From Paraburkholderia fungorum (lineage in GTDB: Bacteria; Pseudomonadota; Gammaproteobacteria; Burkholderiales; Burkholderiaceae): a DNA stretch of 47,624 nucleotides. This document shows, piece by piece, positions 26,063-34,429 of the stretch. Numbering within the stretch: position 1 is the first letter of the stretch; every line of letters starts with the position of its first letter. The DNA is taken from the NCBI RefSeq assembly GCF_003610895.1, contig NZ_MCAS01000043.1, positions 1 through 47,624 of the forward strand, in the 5' to 3' direction. Position numbers and translations under genes: made by a program. Under the pieces are notes generated by a model. The model saw only the letters and a list, made by a program, of their open reading frames with translations. It had not been told where the DNA came from and searched no databases.

Positions 26063-27475
26063 ATGTCGCACGCCATTATTCGCGGCCTGGCAATGGCCAT
26101 TGCCACGGCGCCATTGCTCACCGCATGCGGCGGCGGCAAGGCCGGCGATCCCAGCACGATCAGCGCACCGCAATGCTCGGGTTCGACCTGCGGCGTGCAA
26201 GGTCCGCCGGCTACAGGCGCGGGTGCCGCGGCGCTATGCCCCGCGACCGCTGACATCGTCAAGACGACCTATCTTGGCGGTGCGGGCAGTGGTGAAATCG
26301 TGCAGGTGAACATCAACGCGACTGCGATGACGTACACACTGAAGTGGCTCGAGTCGCCGATTCCGTTGCGCACGGGTCAGGTCACGCCGACGCGCGCGGG
26401 CACGCAAATCACGGGCGCCGTGATCCACCCGCCGGCCGGCGTACTGCCGACCGCCGAACAGACGCGTTGCGCGTTCATCCTCGGCGCGGGCACGGGTACA
26501 GGCGTTGGCGACGGCCAGCCTTATACGACACCCGACTTCGTCAACAATCCGAATCCCCCGATGATCCTCGTCGGCCTGGGTGTAGCCGGTGGTGGCATTC
26601 CAGGTGCGACGGTCGAGTACGACGGGTTGAACCTTGGCCCTCTTGGGTCGAACGTCGGCGCCGTTCCGAACCGGCATTTCGATTTCTACCCGTTCCTCGG
26701 TTTCGCCAGCACGACAACCGATATCACCAAGCTGCCCGGCACTTACAACGGCCTGCTTTATCACCTGACGCCATCGGGCAGCTACGCGACGGTCGCGACC
26801 AACACGGTCGAAACGTTCGACGCCAGCGGCACCTGTACCAGCAGCAACACGCCTAATCCGAACTACTCGGCGAACGCCGGCGGTTGCCTGACCACCGGCA
26901 ACCCGCTGGTGCTGAACAGCAACGGGTATTTCGACAGTCAGCAGGCACCGCAAATCGTCGCGCAGTTCAGCATCCCGTTGCTTGGGCGGTCCGGAAAGTC
27001 AGGCGTGGCTCATATGATTCTCGGGCAGGTCAACGGCGCCACCGTGCCGCTGGTCGTACGCACCGGCTTTGTCGACACGAGCAATTTGCTGACAGCCAAG
27101 GTCGACGACGAGTCCGGCATCGCCATGCTCACCGCAGCCACGCCGCTCGCATCGGGCGGCTTCAACGGCGGCTATGTCGGCGCGGATTCGAACTTCAAGT
27201 CAACCGCGACGTTGATCCAGGGAGGCGTGGGCACCTTCATCAATCCGTCGACTTCCGCGGCTGAAGACGGTTTCGGCCTGGGGTACGGCCTGCCGAGCCC
27301 GGGACTGGTCGGCGTACAGCAAGCGAACGGCCAGACCGGTTTCGCGATTGCCTCAGGCGGCCTCTATGCGATCGAGATTCAAGGCACCGTCAACGGCGGT
27401 ATCGCGCCGACGTCGGCGATTTCAGGTACGTCTAGCGCCCCCTACTTCGGCATCGGCGCGCAGATCAGCAAGTAA
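26063..27475 (+). CDS. DUF2957-like lipoprotein, first paralogue
   Basis: A 470-aa predicted lipoprotein: the signal peptide ends in the lipobox LLTAC (Cys22) followed by GGG. AAGGGAG 8 bp ahead of the ATG at 26063 favours this start over 26045. The mature part has no catalytic motif that I recognise, but it is clearly paralogous to the next gene, sharing in order ESPIP, TPTRAG, CAF, GVAGGGIPGA, GAVP, YPFLGF, GTYNGL, DDESGI and a C-terminal GADSNF segment. I recall this as the DUF2957 family of Burkholderiales; function is unknown. It is Gly/Thr/Asn-rich, suggesting a beta-structured surface protein. It begins a three-gene run ending in OmpW. Confidence 0.75.
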   Translation: MSHAIIRGLAMAIATAPLLTACGGGKAGDPSTISAPQCSGSTCGVQGPPATGAGAAALCPATADIVKTTYLGGAGSGEIVQVNINATAMTYTLKWLESPIPLRTGQVTPTRAGTQITGAVIHPPAGVLPTAEQTRCAFILGAGTGTGVGDGQPYTTPDFVNNPNPPMILVGLGVAGGGIPGATVEYDGLNLGPLGSNVGAVPNRHFDFYPFLGFASTTTDITKLPGTYNGLLYHLTPSGSYATVATNTVETFDASGTCTSSNTPNPNYSANAGGCLTTGNPLVLNSNGYFDSQQAPQIVAQFSIPLLGRSGKSGVAHMILGQVNGATVPLVVRTGFVDTSNLLTAKVDDESGIAMLTAATPLASGGFNGGYVGADSNFKSTATLIQGGVGTFINPSTSAAEDGFGLGYGLPSPGLVGVQQANGQTGFAIASGGLYAIEIQGTVNGGIAPTSAISGTSSAPYFGIGAQISK

Positions 27476-27575
27476 GGACTGAAGGACCGGCAGTTCGCAG
27501 TACGAGACATAAATAGAGCAAAAGGTGGCAGGACAGGGAGCCTGCCACTCACAACGAGAAAATTCTGGAGGCGGT

Positions 27576-28823
27576 ATGAAATGGAGAATCCTTTCGGTGC
27601 TCGCTCTTGCAGCACCGTTACTGGGGGCATGCGGTGGTGGTGGCGGCAACGGCGACGGACCGGTCACCGAAGTTCGTCTGTGTCCTGCGTCGCTCGACTA
27701 CAGCACGGTCTTCACCGGCGGCGGCGGTGACGGCGAACTGGTCAAGCTGCAGATGGACACGACCAAGATGACGTGGCAAATCAACTATATCGAGTCGCCG
27801 ATCCCGGCGACCGTCGGCACCGTCTCGCCGACGCGCGCGGGCCAAAGTGCCAGCGGCACGCTGACCCAGGAAACCCTCCTGCCGACCGCCAAACTCAATC
27901 AGTGTGCGTTCCGCCTGAACGGCGCAAGCCTCGACCCGAATCGTCCGGCGCGGATTTTCGTCGGCGAAGGCGTAGCGGGCGGCACGATTCCGGGGGCTGA
28001 GATTTCCTTCGCCGGGATTCTCGGCGTGGGCGCGGTGCCCGACACCACGTTCCCGTACTACCCGTTCATCGGTTTCTCGTCGATTGAAACGAACATCGCG
28101 AACGTGGCCGGCACCTACAACCAGCTCGGCTATCACCAGGTTCCGTCGCAAAACTTCGCGCCGGTCCCGGTCGATACGAAGATCACGATCAATGCGGACG
28201 GTACGTGGACCGAGTGCGACAACTCCGGCGTCAACGCGGGCAAGTGCCAGCAACCGGGGACGAACTTCGTGCAGTCGTCCGACGGCAGCGGCGCGTTCGA
28301 AACCGACAACTTCCTCGGTCAGGCCAAACCGACGCTCGCCACAACGCCGAAGGCACGCGGCTACATGATCGTCGGCAAGCTGCGCAATCAGGTGGTGCCG
28401 ATTCTGGTGCGGACCGGCGCGGCAAATTCATCGGTGACGACGCCGGTGAACGGCTCACTCGGCCCGTATGCGGACGATGAATCGGGCATCTCCATCCTCG
28501 CGCCGCAAAGCGCGATCGCGGTCAACTCGCAGAACGGCGAGTACATCGGCGTGGATAGTCAGTTCGACTATCGCACCACCGCGCTCGAAGGCACACAGGC
28601 CACGCTGCTTGATCCGTTCAACGCGTCGCAGGCATCGCTCGCGACGGCGCTGAATCTGGACTTCACGCAGACCGTGCCGGGTGTCGTGACGACCACGCAA
28701 GTGGGCGCCTCGACGGGCACCACGCCGACCGGAAAGATGATCTTTACGGGTGGCGTGTTCGGCTACCTCGATATGACCAACGCGGCCTCGCCGTACTTCA
28801 CGATCGGCGCCTTCGTCCAGTAA
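27576..28823 (+). CDS. DUF2957-like lipoprotein, second paralogue
   Basis: A 415-aa lipoprotein with lipobox LLGAC (Cys19), followed by five glycines. TGGAGG lies directly ahead of the ATG at 27576, which excludes the longer frame from 27525. Conserved blocks shared with the preceding gene include IESPIP, SPTRAG, CAFRL, GVAGGTIPGA, GAVPDTTFPYYPFIGF, GTYNQLGYH and DDESGI; it lacks the extra segment of about 50 residues present in the first copy. The pair therefore arose by tandem duplication with divergence. It lies 100 bp after the first paralogue and 181 bp before ompW. No function is known. Confidence 0.75.
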   Translation: MKWRILSVLALAAPLLGACGGGGGNGDGPVTEVRLCPASLDYSTVFTGGGGDGELVKLQMDTTKMTWQINYIESPIPATVGTVSPTRAGQSASGTLTQETLLPTAKLNQCAFRLNGASLDPNRPARIFVGEGVAGGTIPGAEISFAGILGVGAVPDTTFPYYPFIGFSSIETNIANVAGTYNQLGYHQVPSQNFAPVPVDTKITINADGTWTECDNSGVNAGKCQQPGTNFVQSSDGSGAFETDNFLGQAKPTLATTPKARGYMIVGKLRNQVVPILVRTGAANSSVTTPVNGSLGPYADDESGISILAPQSAIAVNSQNGEYIGVDSQFDYRTTALEGTQATLLDPFNASQASLATALNLDFTQTVPGVVTTTQVGASTGTTPTGKMIFTGGVFGYLDMTNAASPYFTIGAFVQ

Positions 28824-29004
28824 TGGACGCAACACGCGCCGCTGACACGCAGCGAGGCGTTCGCGTCCCGGCTGTCGCGCATGGAAATAGCGCGGCAGCC
28901 GGCGTCCACCGAATATCCAGCGCACCGGCCAGGCAATCAGGCCGCCGTCGCTCGCCGCGCGCGAAGAACGCAACGATCGTCACGTGCGCCTCAGGAGGAA
29001 CAAC

Positions 29005-29829
29005 ATGAAAAAAATCTTTTTCGCGCTACTGACCGCCTGCCTGTCGGTCAGTGCATACGCGCAACACGCGGGCGACAACGTCGCTGTGCTCGGCTGGTTC
29101 CACGTCATGCCGCAGGATTCGAGCACGCCGCTGACCACCAACGTCGCTCCGACACCGATCAATACACCGCTGCGTCTGCCGAGTTCGTTCACGTCCAGCG
29201 GCACGGGGTTGTCGACCAACACCGCGAATACCGTCGGCCTTGTCTTCAGCCACTACCTCACCGATCACATCGCTGTGTCGACGGTGGCAGGTGTGCCGCC
29301 GGTCTTCAAGATCTACGGACACGGCACCATCCAGCCGCCGGGACCCGCGGGCGCGCTCGGCCAGCAGAATCTGGGCGATCCGCAGGCCAATCCGATCGTG
29401 AAAAGCGTGCGCCAGTGGAGCCCGGCGCTGCTGTTCCAGTATTACTTCAATGCGCCGACGGCTCATTTCAGGCCGTTCGTGGGCATCGGCGTGTCGTACA
29501 ACTGGTTCTCCGACGTTCAGTTGAGCCCGAACTTCGTGACCTCGACGCAGAACAACCTGGGCTCGGTGCTGGCAGCGGGCGCGGGCAAGCCGGGACCGAC
29601 CCAGGTGTCTGCGAAGGCGTCGTCGTCGTGGCAGCCGGTGTTCAATGCGGGTCTCGCGTACAACATCACCGATCACTGGGGCCTCGTGGCGTCGGTCACG
29701 TACATTCCGCTGAAGACCACCTCGTCGGTCATCATCAAGGCGGCGGATGGCACGGAGTTGGCCGTCTCGAAGTCGGAACTGAAAGCCGATCCGATCATTT
29801 CGTTCCTGGCCGTCTCGTACAAGTTCTGA
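29005..29829 (+). CDS. OmpW-family outer membrane protein
   Basis: A 274-aa OmpW/AlkL-type eight-stranded beta barrel. The signal peptide is MKKIFFALLTACLSVSAYA with cleavage before Gln20; the C-terminus ends in a beta-signal with terminal Phe (SYKF). Family features include GWFHVMPQ near the N-terminus, THYLTDHIAV-like (here SHYLTDHIAVST), FRPFVGIGVSYNWF and ASVTYIPLKTT. OmpW proteins let small hydrophobic molecules cross the outer membrane. AGGAGG precedes the ATG at 29005. It is somewhat longer than the usual 210-230 aa owing to loop insertions. The two upstream lipoproteins are probable partners. Confidence 0.9.
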   Translation: MKKIFFALLTACLSVSAYAQHAGDNVAVLGWFHVMPQDSSTPLTTNVAPTPINTPLRLPSSFTSSGTGLSTNTANTVGLVFSHYLTDHIAVSTVAGVPPVFKIYGHGTIQPPGPAGALGQQNLGDPQANPIVKSVRQWSPALLFQYYFNAPTAHFRPFVGIGVSYNWFSDVQLSPNFVTSTQNNLGSVLAAGAGKPGPTQVSAKASSSWQPVFNAGLAYNITDHWGLVASVTYIPLKTTSSVIIKAADGTELAVSKSELKADPIISFLAVSYKF

Positions 29830-29847
29830 GTTCGGCGTAGACACGGC

Positions 29848-29892
29848 AAAGCCGGCGGCCTCGTGCAGAGGTCAGCCGGCTTTGTCTTTTTT
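29848..29892 (+). terminator. terminator after ompW
   Basis: AAAGCCGGC (29848-29856) pairs with GCCGGCTTT (29875-29883) around an imperfect inner stem; the run TCTTTTTT follows. It starts 19 bp after the ompW stop. Confidence 0.8.
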
Positions 29893-29911
29893 GGAGACGC
29901 GGGAAATTCGG

Positions 29912-29943
29912 GGCAAAAAAAAGCCCGCCTATGTGGGCGGGCT
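29912..29943 (-). terminator. terminator for the lysE-type gene (minus strand)
   Basis: AGCCCGCC (29922-29929) pairs with GGCGGGCT (29936-29943). On the minus strand the hairpin is followed by an eight-base T run (complement of 29915-29922). It lies 172 bp after the LysE-type gene, with no gene in between. Confidence 0.8.
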
Positions 29944-30114
29944 GAATCCATATCAGAGGAGACATGGAGGAGACAAGACGAACTATAGCAAATGATTTGG
30001 TGCGTCGCAACATTCAAATTAGGGTTGACCCTCAGCGTTGCATACACGCAACAGTCCTTGTGACGTCTGGCAAGCGGCGTTGATCGCCACACGTCAGCCA
30101 GGCCCGTCGCTTGC

Positions 30115-30750
30115 CTAGTGCCGCACCAGCGCCATCATCGCACCGAAGCCGACGAATACACCACCCGTCAGACGATTGAACATCCTGGCGACGCTGCGGC
30201 TCTTCAACCTGGCGCCAATCCGCGTGCCGAAGCCGGCGTACACCAGATACCAGCTCACCTCGATAACCGCGACCGTAGCGACGAGCACACCGAACTGCGG
30301 CAGCTTGGGCTGCGCCGCGTCGATGAATTGCGGCAGCAGTGCGGCGGCGAACAGGATGGCTTTCGGGTTGCTGCCCGCCACCAGGAAACCCGTGCGAAAC
30401 AGCGCGAAGCGCGAACGGACTGGCCTGGCGGACAGTTCCTCGACCACACCGGCAGCGCCTTCGTCAGCGGGTGCGCGCCACGCCTTGATTCCCAGATAGA
30501 CGAGGTACGCCGCACCGATCATGCGCAGTGCGTTGAACATCGCCGGCCACGCCGCGAGAAACACGCCAAGGCCGGCCGCCGACACCGCCAGCATCAACAC
30601 CAGCGCCGACAGGCAGCCGGCCATGGTCGCGCTGGAACGGCGCAGACCGTGCCGGGCGCCGTGCGTCATGACCAGCAGCATGTTCGGACCGGGAATCGCG
30701 CAGACGACGAAAACCGTCGCGACGAAGAGCCACCAGGTGTGCAAATTCAT
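30115..30750 (-). CDS. LysE/RhtB-family amino acid exporter
   Basis: A 211-aa inner-membrane exporter with about six hydrophobic segments. The family signature is visible near the N-terminus (AIPGPNMLLVMTHGARHGLRRS region, residues 18 onward), followed by the small-residue helix GCLSALVLMLAVSAAGLG. LysE/RhtB proteins export amino acids or their analogues by proton exchange; the substrate here is unknown. It is 78 bp downstream of the beta-hydroxyacid dehydrogenase gene on the same strand and may be co-transcribed with it. Confidence 0.9.
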   Translation of the reverse strand: MNLHTWWLFVATVFVVCAIPGPNMLLVMTHGARHGLRRSSATMAGCLSALVLMLAVSAAGLGVFLAAWPAMFNALRMIGAAYLVYLGIKAWRAPADEGAAGVVEELSARPVRSRFALFRTGFLVAGSNPKAILFAAALLPQFIDAAQPKLPQFGVLVATVAVIEVSWYLVYAGFGTRIGARLKSRSVARMFNRLTGGVFVGFGAMMALVRH

Positions 30751-30828
30751 TGGGATCGAGGCAAAAAGGGATCAGCCCGCCATTATGCCTGTGCATGCCC
30801 GTGCGCACCTTGAAGCACCCACGCCCGC

Positions 30829-31698
30829 TCAGCGCCCTGCCCGCCGCGCCGCGACCTGTCCCAGCACGGCGAAGTCTTTCTCGCCGTCGCCATGCGCCAC
30901 GGCTTCGATCAGGCTGTCGCGCACCACGCTCGCGACCGGCAGCGGCGTCGTGACCGCTTCGGCGGCCGCAAGCGCAAGACGCACGTCCTTTAGTCCGAGG
31001 CGCGCCTTGAACAACGCGGGCTCGTACCGCTGCTCCGCGATCATCTTGCCGTAGCCCGAATAGACCGGTCCCGGGAACAGGCCACTCGTGATGACATCGA
31101 GGAAATCCTGCATCGCGAGGCCGTGGCCCGATACGAGCGCCGCAGCTTCGCCGAGCGTCTCGACAGCCGCAGCCAACATGAAGTTGGCCGCGAGTTTCAT
31201 CACGTTTGCCTGCTGCGGCAGCGAACCGATACGCCACGTTTTCTGGCCGATGGCGTCGAAAATCGGCTGTACACGGTCGATCGACTCGGCCGGGCCGCCC
31301 GCCACGATTGTCAGCTTGCCCGCCGCCGCGACGTCGGGCCGGCCCAGCACCGGCGCTGCGACGTAATGAATGCCGCGCGAGGCGTGCGCGGTCGCCAGTT
31401 CCTCGGCCAGCGCCACCGAGATCGTCGCCATGTTCACGTGAATCAGGCCGCGCGGCGCGTGTTCCAGCAGCGACGCGGTGACGACTTCGCGCAGCGCGGT
31501 ATCGTCGGCGAGCATCGAGAACACGGCGTCGCCAGCAAACGCTTCAGCCGGCGTCGCAACGATCCGGGCCCCTGCGTCGGCGAGCAACTGCGTGCGTTGC
31601 GGCGAGCGGTTCCACACGCGCACCTGGTGTCCGGCTTTCAAAATGTTTGCAACCATCACGGCGCCCATCTCGCCAAGACCGATAAAACCGATGTCCAT
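30829..31698 (-). CDS. NAD(P)-dependent beta-hydroxyacid dehydrogenase family protein
   Basis: A 289-aa member of the 3-hydroxyisobutyrate/tartronate semialdehyde reductase family. The Rossmann loop GFIGLGEMG is at 4-12, and the catalytic Lys168 and Asn172 are in VMKLAANFM. The substrate loop reads VNMATISVALAEEL instead of the usual D-x-S-T-x-x-P, so the specificity is probably not that of classical HIBADH. GGAG lies just ahead of the ATG at 31698, favouring it over 31710. The pairing with a LysE-type exporter suggests handling of an amino-acid-derived compound, but this is conjecture. Confidence 0.88.
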   Translation of the reverse strand: MDIGFIGLGEMGAVMVANILKAGHQVRVWNRSPQRTQLLADAGARIVATPAEAFAGDAVFSMLADDTALREVVTASLLEHAPRGLIHVNMATISVALAEELATAHASRGIHYVAAPVLGRPDVAAAGKLTIVAGGPAESIDRVQPIFDAIGQKTWRIGSLPQQANVMKLAANFMLAAAVETLGEAAALVSGHGLAMQDFLDVITSGLFPGPVYSGYGKMIAEQRYEPALFKARLGLKDVRLALAAAEAVTTPLPVASVVRDSLIEAVAHGDGEKDFAVLGQVAARRAGR

Positions 31699-31792
31699 CT
31701 CTCGCTCCATCTTCTAAAGAACCGGCAGTAAAGCACACCCATGCGACACGTGCAGGACAGCGCGCAATTGAACACGGTGCGATACTGATGCG

Positions 31793-32548
31793 ATGGTCAC
31801 CGCGACATTCCGCTTCTATGAGGAGCTGAACGACTTTCTCGCCCGGCCCCTGCGCCGGCGCGCGTTCACTTACGCCTGCTCGCACGGCGCCACGGCCAAA
31901 CATATGATCGAAGTACTCGGCGTGCCGCACACCGAGGTCGAGCTGATTCTGGTGAACGGTGAGTCGGTCGGTTTCAATCATCCGCTATCCGACGGCGATC
32001 GCATCGCCGTTTATCCGAAGTTTGAATCGCTCGACATCCGGCCGCTCCTGCGCGTGCGCGAACATCCGCTGCGCGTGGTGCGCTTCATTGCGGATGCCCA
32101 TCTGGGCGGTCTTGCGCCGCTGCTGCGGCTAGCCGGCTTCGATACGCTCTACGACAACCACTATCCCGACGCCGATATCGAAGCGCTCGCGGCCGCCCAA
32201 CAGCGCATCGTCCTGACCCGCGACCGTGAGCTATTAAAACGCCGCGCCATCACGCATGGCTGCTACGTACGCACGCTGCGGCCGCGTGAGCAATTGCGTG
32301 AAGTGTTTGAACGGCTGGATCTGGCCGGCAGCGCGCAGCCGTTCCGTTTGTGTCTGATGTGCAATGCGCCGCTGCGGCGTATCCCCAAAGACGAGGTCGG
32401 CGACCGGGCGCCCGACGGCGTGCTGGAACGGCACAGCCAGTTCGTCACCTGCGACGTATGCCGGCGCGTGTTCTGGGAAGGCACCCACTGGCAACGAATG
32501 CGTGCGCTGATGGACAGCGTGGCCGGCGCGCCGGAGCGGCCCGCGTGA
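31793..32548 (+). CDS. Mut7-C RNase-domain protein with N-terminal ubiquitin-like domain
   Basis: A 251-aa protein in three parts. Residues 1 to about 80 are a ubiquitin/ThiS-like fold (ending GDRIAVYPKFE). Residues about 95-185 are a Mut7-C PIN-like nuclease domain with acidic residues Asp101 (RFIADAHLGGLA) and Asp144 (IVLTRDREL). The C-terminus is a zinc ribbon with CLMC (187-190) and CDVC (220-223). In MUT-7 the PIN-like domain accompanies an exonuclease; bacterial stand-alone forms are predicted RNases without known targets. It is divergent from the dehydrogenase and stands alone. Confidence 0.85.
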   Translation: MVTATFRFYEELNDFLARPLRRRAFTYACSHGATAKHMIEVLGVPHTEVELILVNGESVGFNHPLSDGDRIAVYPKFESLDIRPLLRVREHPLRVVRFIADAHLGGLAPLLRLAGFDTLYDNHYPDADIEALAAAQQRIVLTRDRELLKRRAITHGCYVRTLRPREQLREVFERLDLAGSAQPFRLCLMCNAPLRRIPKDEVGDRAPDGVLERHSQFVTCDVCRRVFWEGTHWQRMRALMDSVAGAPERPA

Positions 32549-32683
32549 ACAGCGCGCCATGGCTCGAACTCCGCAGCATCTGAACCGCCTGGTGGCTGCT
32601 CACGTGCAGAATCGCCGCCGTTGGCTCGACGCGCGGCGCGATGCGTACAATGCGGGATTACTTATCTGGCAGAGGCCTTCCGT

Positions 32684-32962
32684 ATGGCGATGAAAAAAAC
32701 CGACCTTGAAAAGAACAAGGCACTCAAGCTGAACAATGCAATGAAACTGTCGACCGCCGACCGCTTCGGCAAAGCCGCTGCCGCGGATCCGAAGCTCGAT
32801 CGCCGTGAACAGCGCAAGCTCGACCAGGCGCAAGGCCTCGTCGCCTTCGCCTGCAAGCTGAATGGCGACCTGGTCACGGAGCTGAAAGAACGTGCCGCCA
32901 CCCATCCGGAAGGCATGACCGGACTGCTGAACGAGGTCATCAAGCGCGGCCTCGCGGGCTAA
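32684..32962 (+). CDS. small conserved-looking basic protein of unknown function
   Basis: A 92-aa protein rich in Lys, Leu and Ala (KKTDLEKNKALKLNN; DRREQRKLDQAQGLV). No signal peptide, no cysteine pair and no recognised domain; the sequence predicts mostly helix. Two close ATGs are possible, 32684 and 32690; AGAGG sits at a better distance for the first. The frame can be extended to 32621, but without a ribosome site. It is followed within 30 bp by a perfect terminator, which supports a real transcription unit. Confidence 0.7.
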   Translation: MAMKKTDLEKNKALKLNNAMKLSTADRFGKAAAADPKLDRREQRKLDQAQGLVAFACKLNGDLVTELKERAATHPEGMTGLLNEVIKRGLAG

Positions 32963-32989
32963 ACGCCGTCGAACAGCGCCACCCAATAC

Positions 32990-33021
32990 AAAAAGGCCAG
33001 AGCAGAAGCTCTGGCCTTTTT
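32990..33021 (+). terminator. intrinsic terminator after the 92-aa gene
   Basis: AAAAAGGCCAGAGC (32990-33003) pairs perfectly with GCTCTGGCCTTTTT (33008-33021) around loop AGAA. Confidence 0.9.
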
Positions 33022-33073
33022 GCTGGCGGCATTCAACCGGAATCGCACTGCACTCGCCGGCTAGCAGCGTGCG

Positions 33074-33098
33074 CAGGCGAACCGGCAGGGTTCGCCTG
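33074..33098. other. 10-bp perfect hairpin without U tract
   Basis: CAGGCGAACC (33074-33083) pairs perfectly with GGTTCGCCTG (33089-33098) around GGCAG. It sits 19 bp downstream of the small exported-protein gene on the minus strand. Neither side has a T run, so it may stabilise the 3' end of that mRNA or act with Rho rather than terminate on its own. Confidence 0.6.
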
Positions 33099-33117
33099 AC
33101 AAAACCAAGCGAAAAGC

Positions 33118-33330
33118 TTAGTTTGCCGTGCCCTTGTCGTTCGTGCCAGCTGCCGAAGCTGCTGCCGCAACCGGAGCGCGCTTGCCGTGCGTCTTCAGCT
33201 TCTTGATGTGGTGCTTCTTCGGCGTGCTAGCTGCAGCGGCCGGAGCTGCTGCGTCCGATGCTTGTGCGAAAGCTTGAACGGAGACCAGCGCGATCGATGC
33301 GGCTGCGAGCGAGACGATGAATTTTTTCAT
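33118..33330 (-). CDS. small exported Ala/Lys-rich protein
   Basis: A 70-aa ORF with a textbook signal peptide (MKKFIVSLAAASIALVSVQA, cleavage after AFA near residue 23) and a short mature part made of Ala, Pro, Lys and His (STPKKHHIKKLKTHGKR). The mature protein would be strongly basic and unstructured. Similar small periplasmic proteins are common in Burkholderia, but none has a known role. The ATG at 33330 is preferred to the longer frame from 33363 because it begins the signal peptide. Confidence 0.75.
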   Translation of the reverse strand: MKKFIVSLAAASIALVSVQAFAQASDAAAPAAAASTPKKHHIKKLKTHGKRAPVAAAASAAGTNDKGTAN

Positions 33331-33556
33331 GTGTTGTTCCCCAAACCTGGACGACTGAGTCAATGTGAATGAAATAGCTGAACGGTGAAGCAGACGGCAC
33401 GCAAGGCGCCTTCCCGCTCCCCGCGGGAGAGTATTACGCAGTGTATGCAGTTTGTCATGCCCAAAACTCGATATGTATTTTCCGGGAGACAGCTTGCTTT
33501 CGGGATGCTTTCACTCGTTGAGCATGCCTTATTAGGGAGATTACCTAGTACAACAT

Positions 33557-34309
33557 TCAGATCAGGTTTCTGAGCAGACTTGCGGTTTCCTGCAGGGTCG
33601 GCAGCACCCGATGCAGCGCGGCGTTCGCCGACTCCTGACCGATCGGCATGCTCACGCTGATCGCCGCCACAACCGTGCCGTGCCGGTCCCGCAGCGGCAC
33701 CGCGACACCGCGCATGCCCAGTTCCAGTTGCTGATCGGTGACGACATAGCCGTCGCGGCGAATTTCGCTCAGCACTTCGCGCAAGCGTTCGACGGTCGAA
33801 TAGGTATGTGGCGTGAATACCTTGATCGGATAGGACGCCAGCCACTGCTCGATGCTTTCCGGCGCCTGGAAGGCCAGCAGGACCAACCCCGCGGACGACA
33901 ACGGCGCGCTCGCCCGCGACCCGAGCACGAAGCCGACCGCCATCGCCCGGTTCACGCCATTGCGCGCGACATAGACCACATCCTGTTCATCGAGAATCGC
34001 GACCAGTGCGGTTTCCTGCAAGGTGGCGGTGATGCGCTGAAGAAATGGTTGCACGGTGCGCGGCAAGCGCGCCGAATCCAGATACGACTGCCCGAGCCGC
34101 AAGACGCGCGGCGCGAGCCAGAACAGCTTGCCGTCGGTGTCCACATAGCCGAGTTCGCGCAGCGTCAGCAGATAGCGGCGCGCCGCCGTGCGCGAGAGCC
34201 CCGCGCGAGCGGCCACCATGGTCGGCGTCATGCGTGCATGCTCTTCGTCGAATGCTTCGATGATCGCCAGTGCCTTTGCCGCGCCGGCGATCCAGTCTTT
34301 TTCGTCCAT
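33557..34309 (-). CDS. IclR-family transcriptional regulator (PcaR/PobR-like)
   Basis: A 250-aa IclR regulator. The N-terminal winged HTH (about 10-70) contains MTPTMVAARAGLSRTAARRY, and the C-terminal effector domain ends with the conserved GMRGVAVPLRDRHGTVVAAI segment. The order and length match the PcaU/PcaR/PobR branch, which controls aromatic acid catabolism, but no matching catabolic operon is adjacent: its neighbour upstream is an SDR reductase gene on the same strand. The target is therefore open. Confidence 0.9.
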   Translation of the reverse strand: MDEKDWIAGAAKALAIIEAFDEEHARMTPTMVAARAGLSRTAARRYLLTLRELGYVDTDGKLFWLAPRVLRLGQSYLDSARLPRTVQPFLQRITATLQETALVAILDEQDVVYVARNGVNRAMAVGFVLGSRASAPLSSAGLVLLAFQAPESIEQWLASYPIKVFTPHTYSTVERLREVLSEIRRDGYVVTDQQLELGMRGVAVPLRDRHGTVVAAISVSMPIGQESANAALHRVLPTLQETASLLRNLI

Positions 34310-34429
34310 TGCGTCTGCCTGAAAATCCGTTGGCCAAATGGGTCAGCGCTATCCTGATTCATCCAACCTGTTGCGCGATTATCGCGCGAGTCGCGGTGCT
34401 GTATAGCCGGTTAAGGACCCGGCGAGGAT

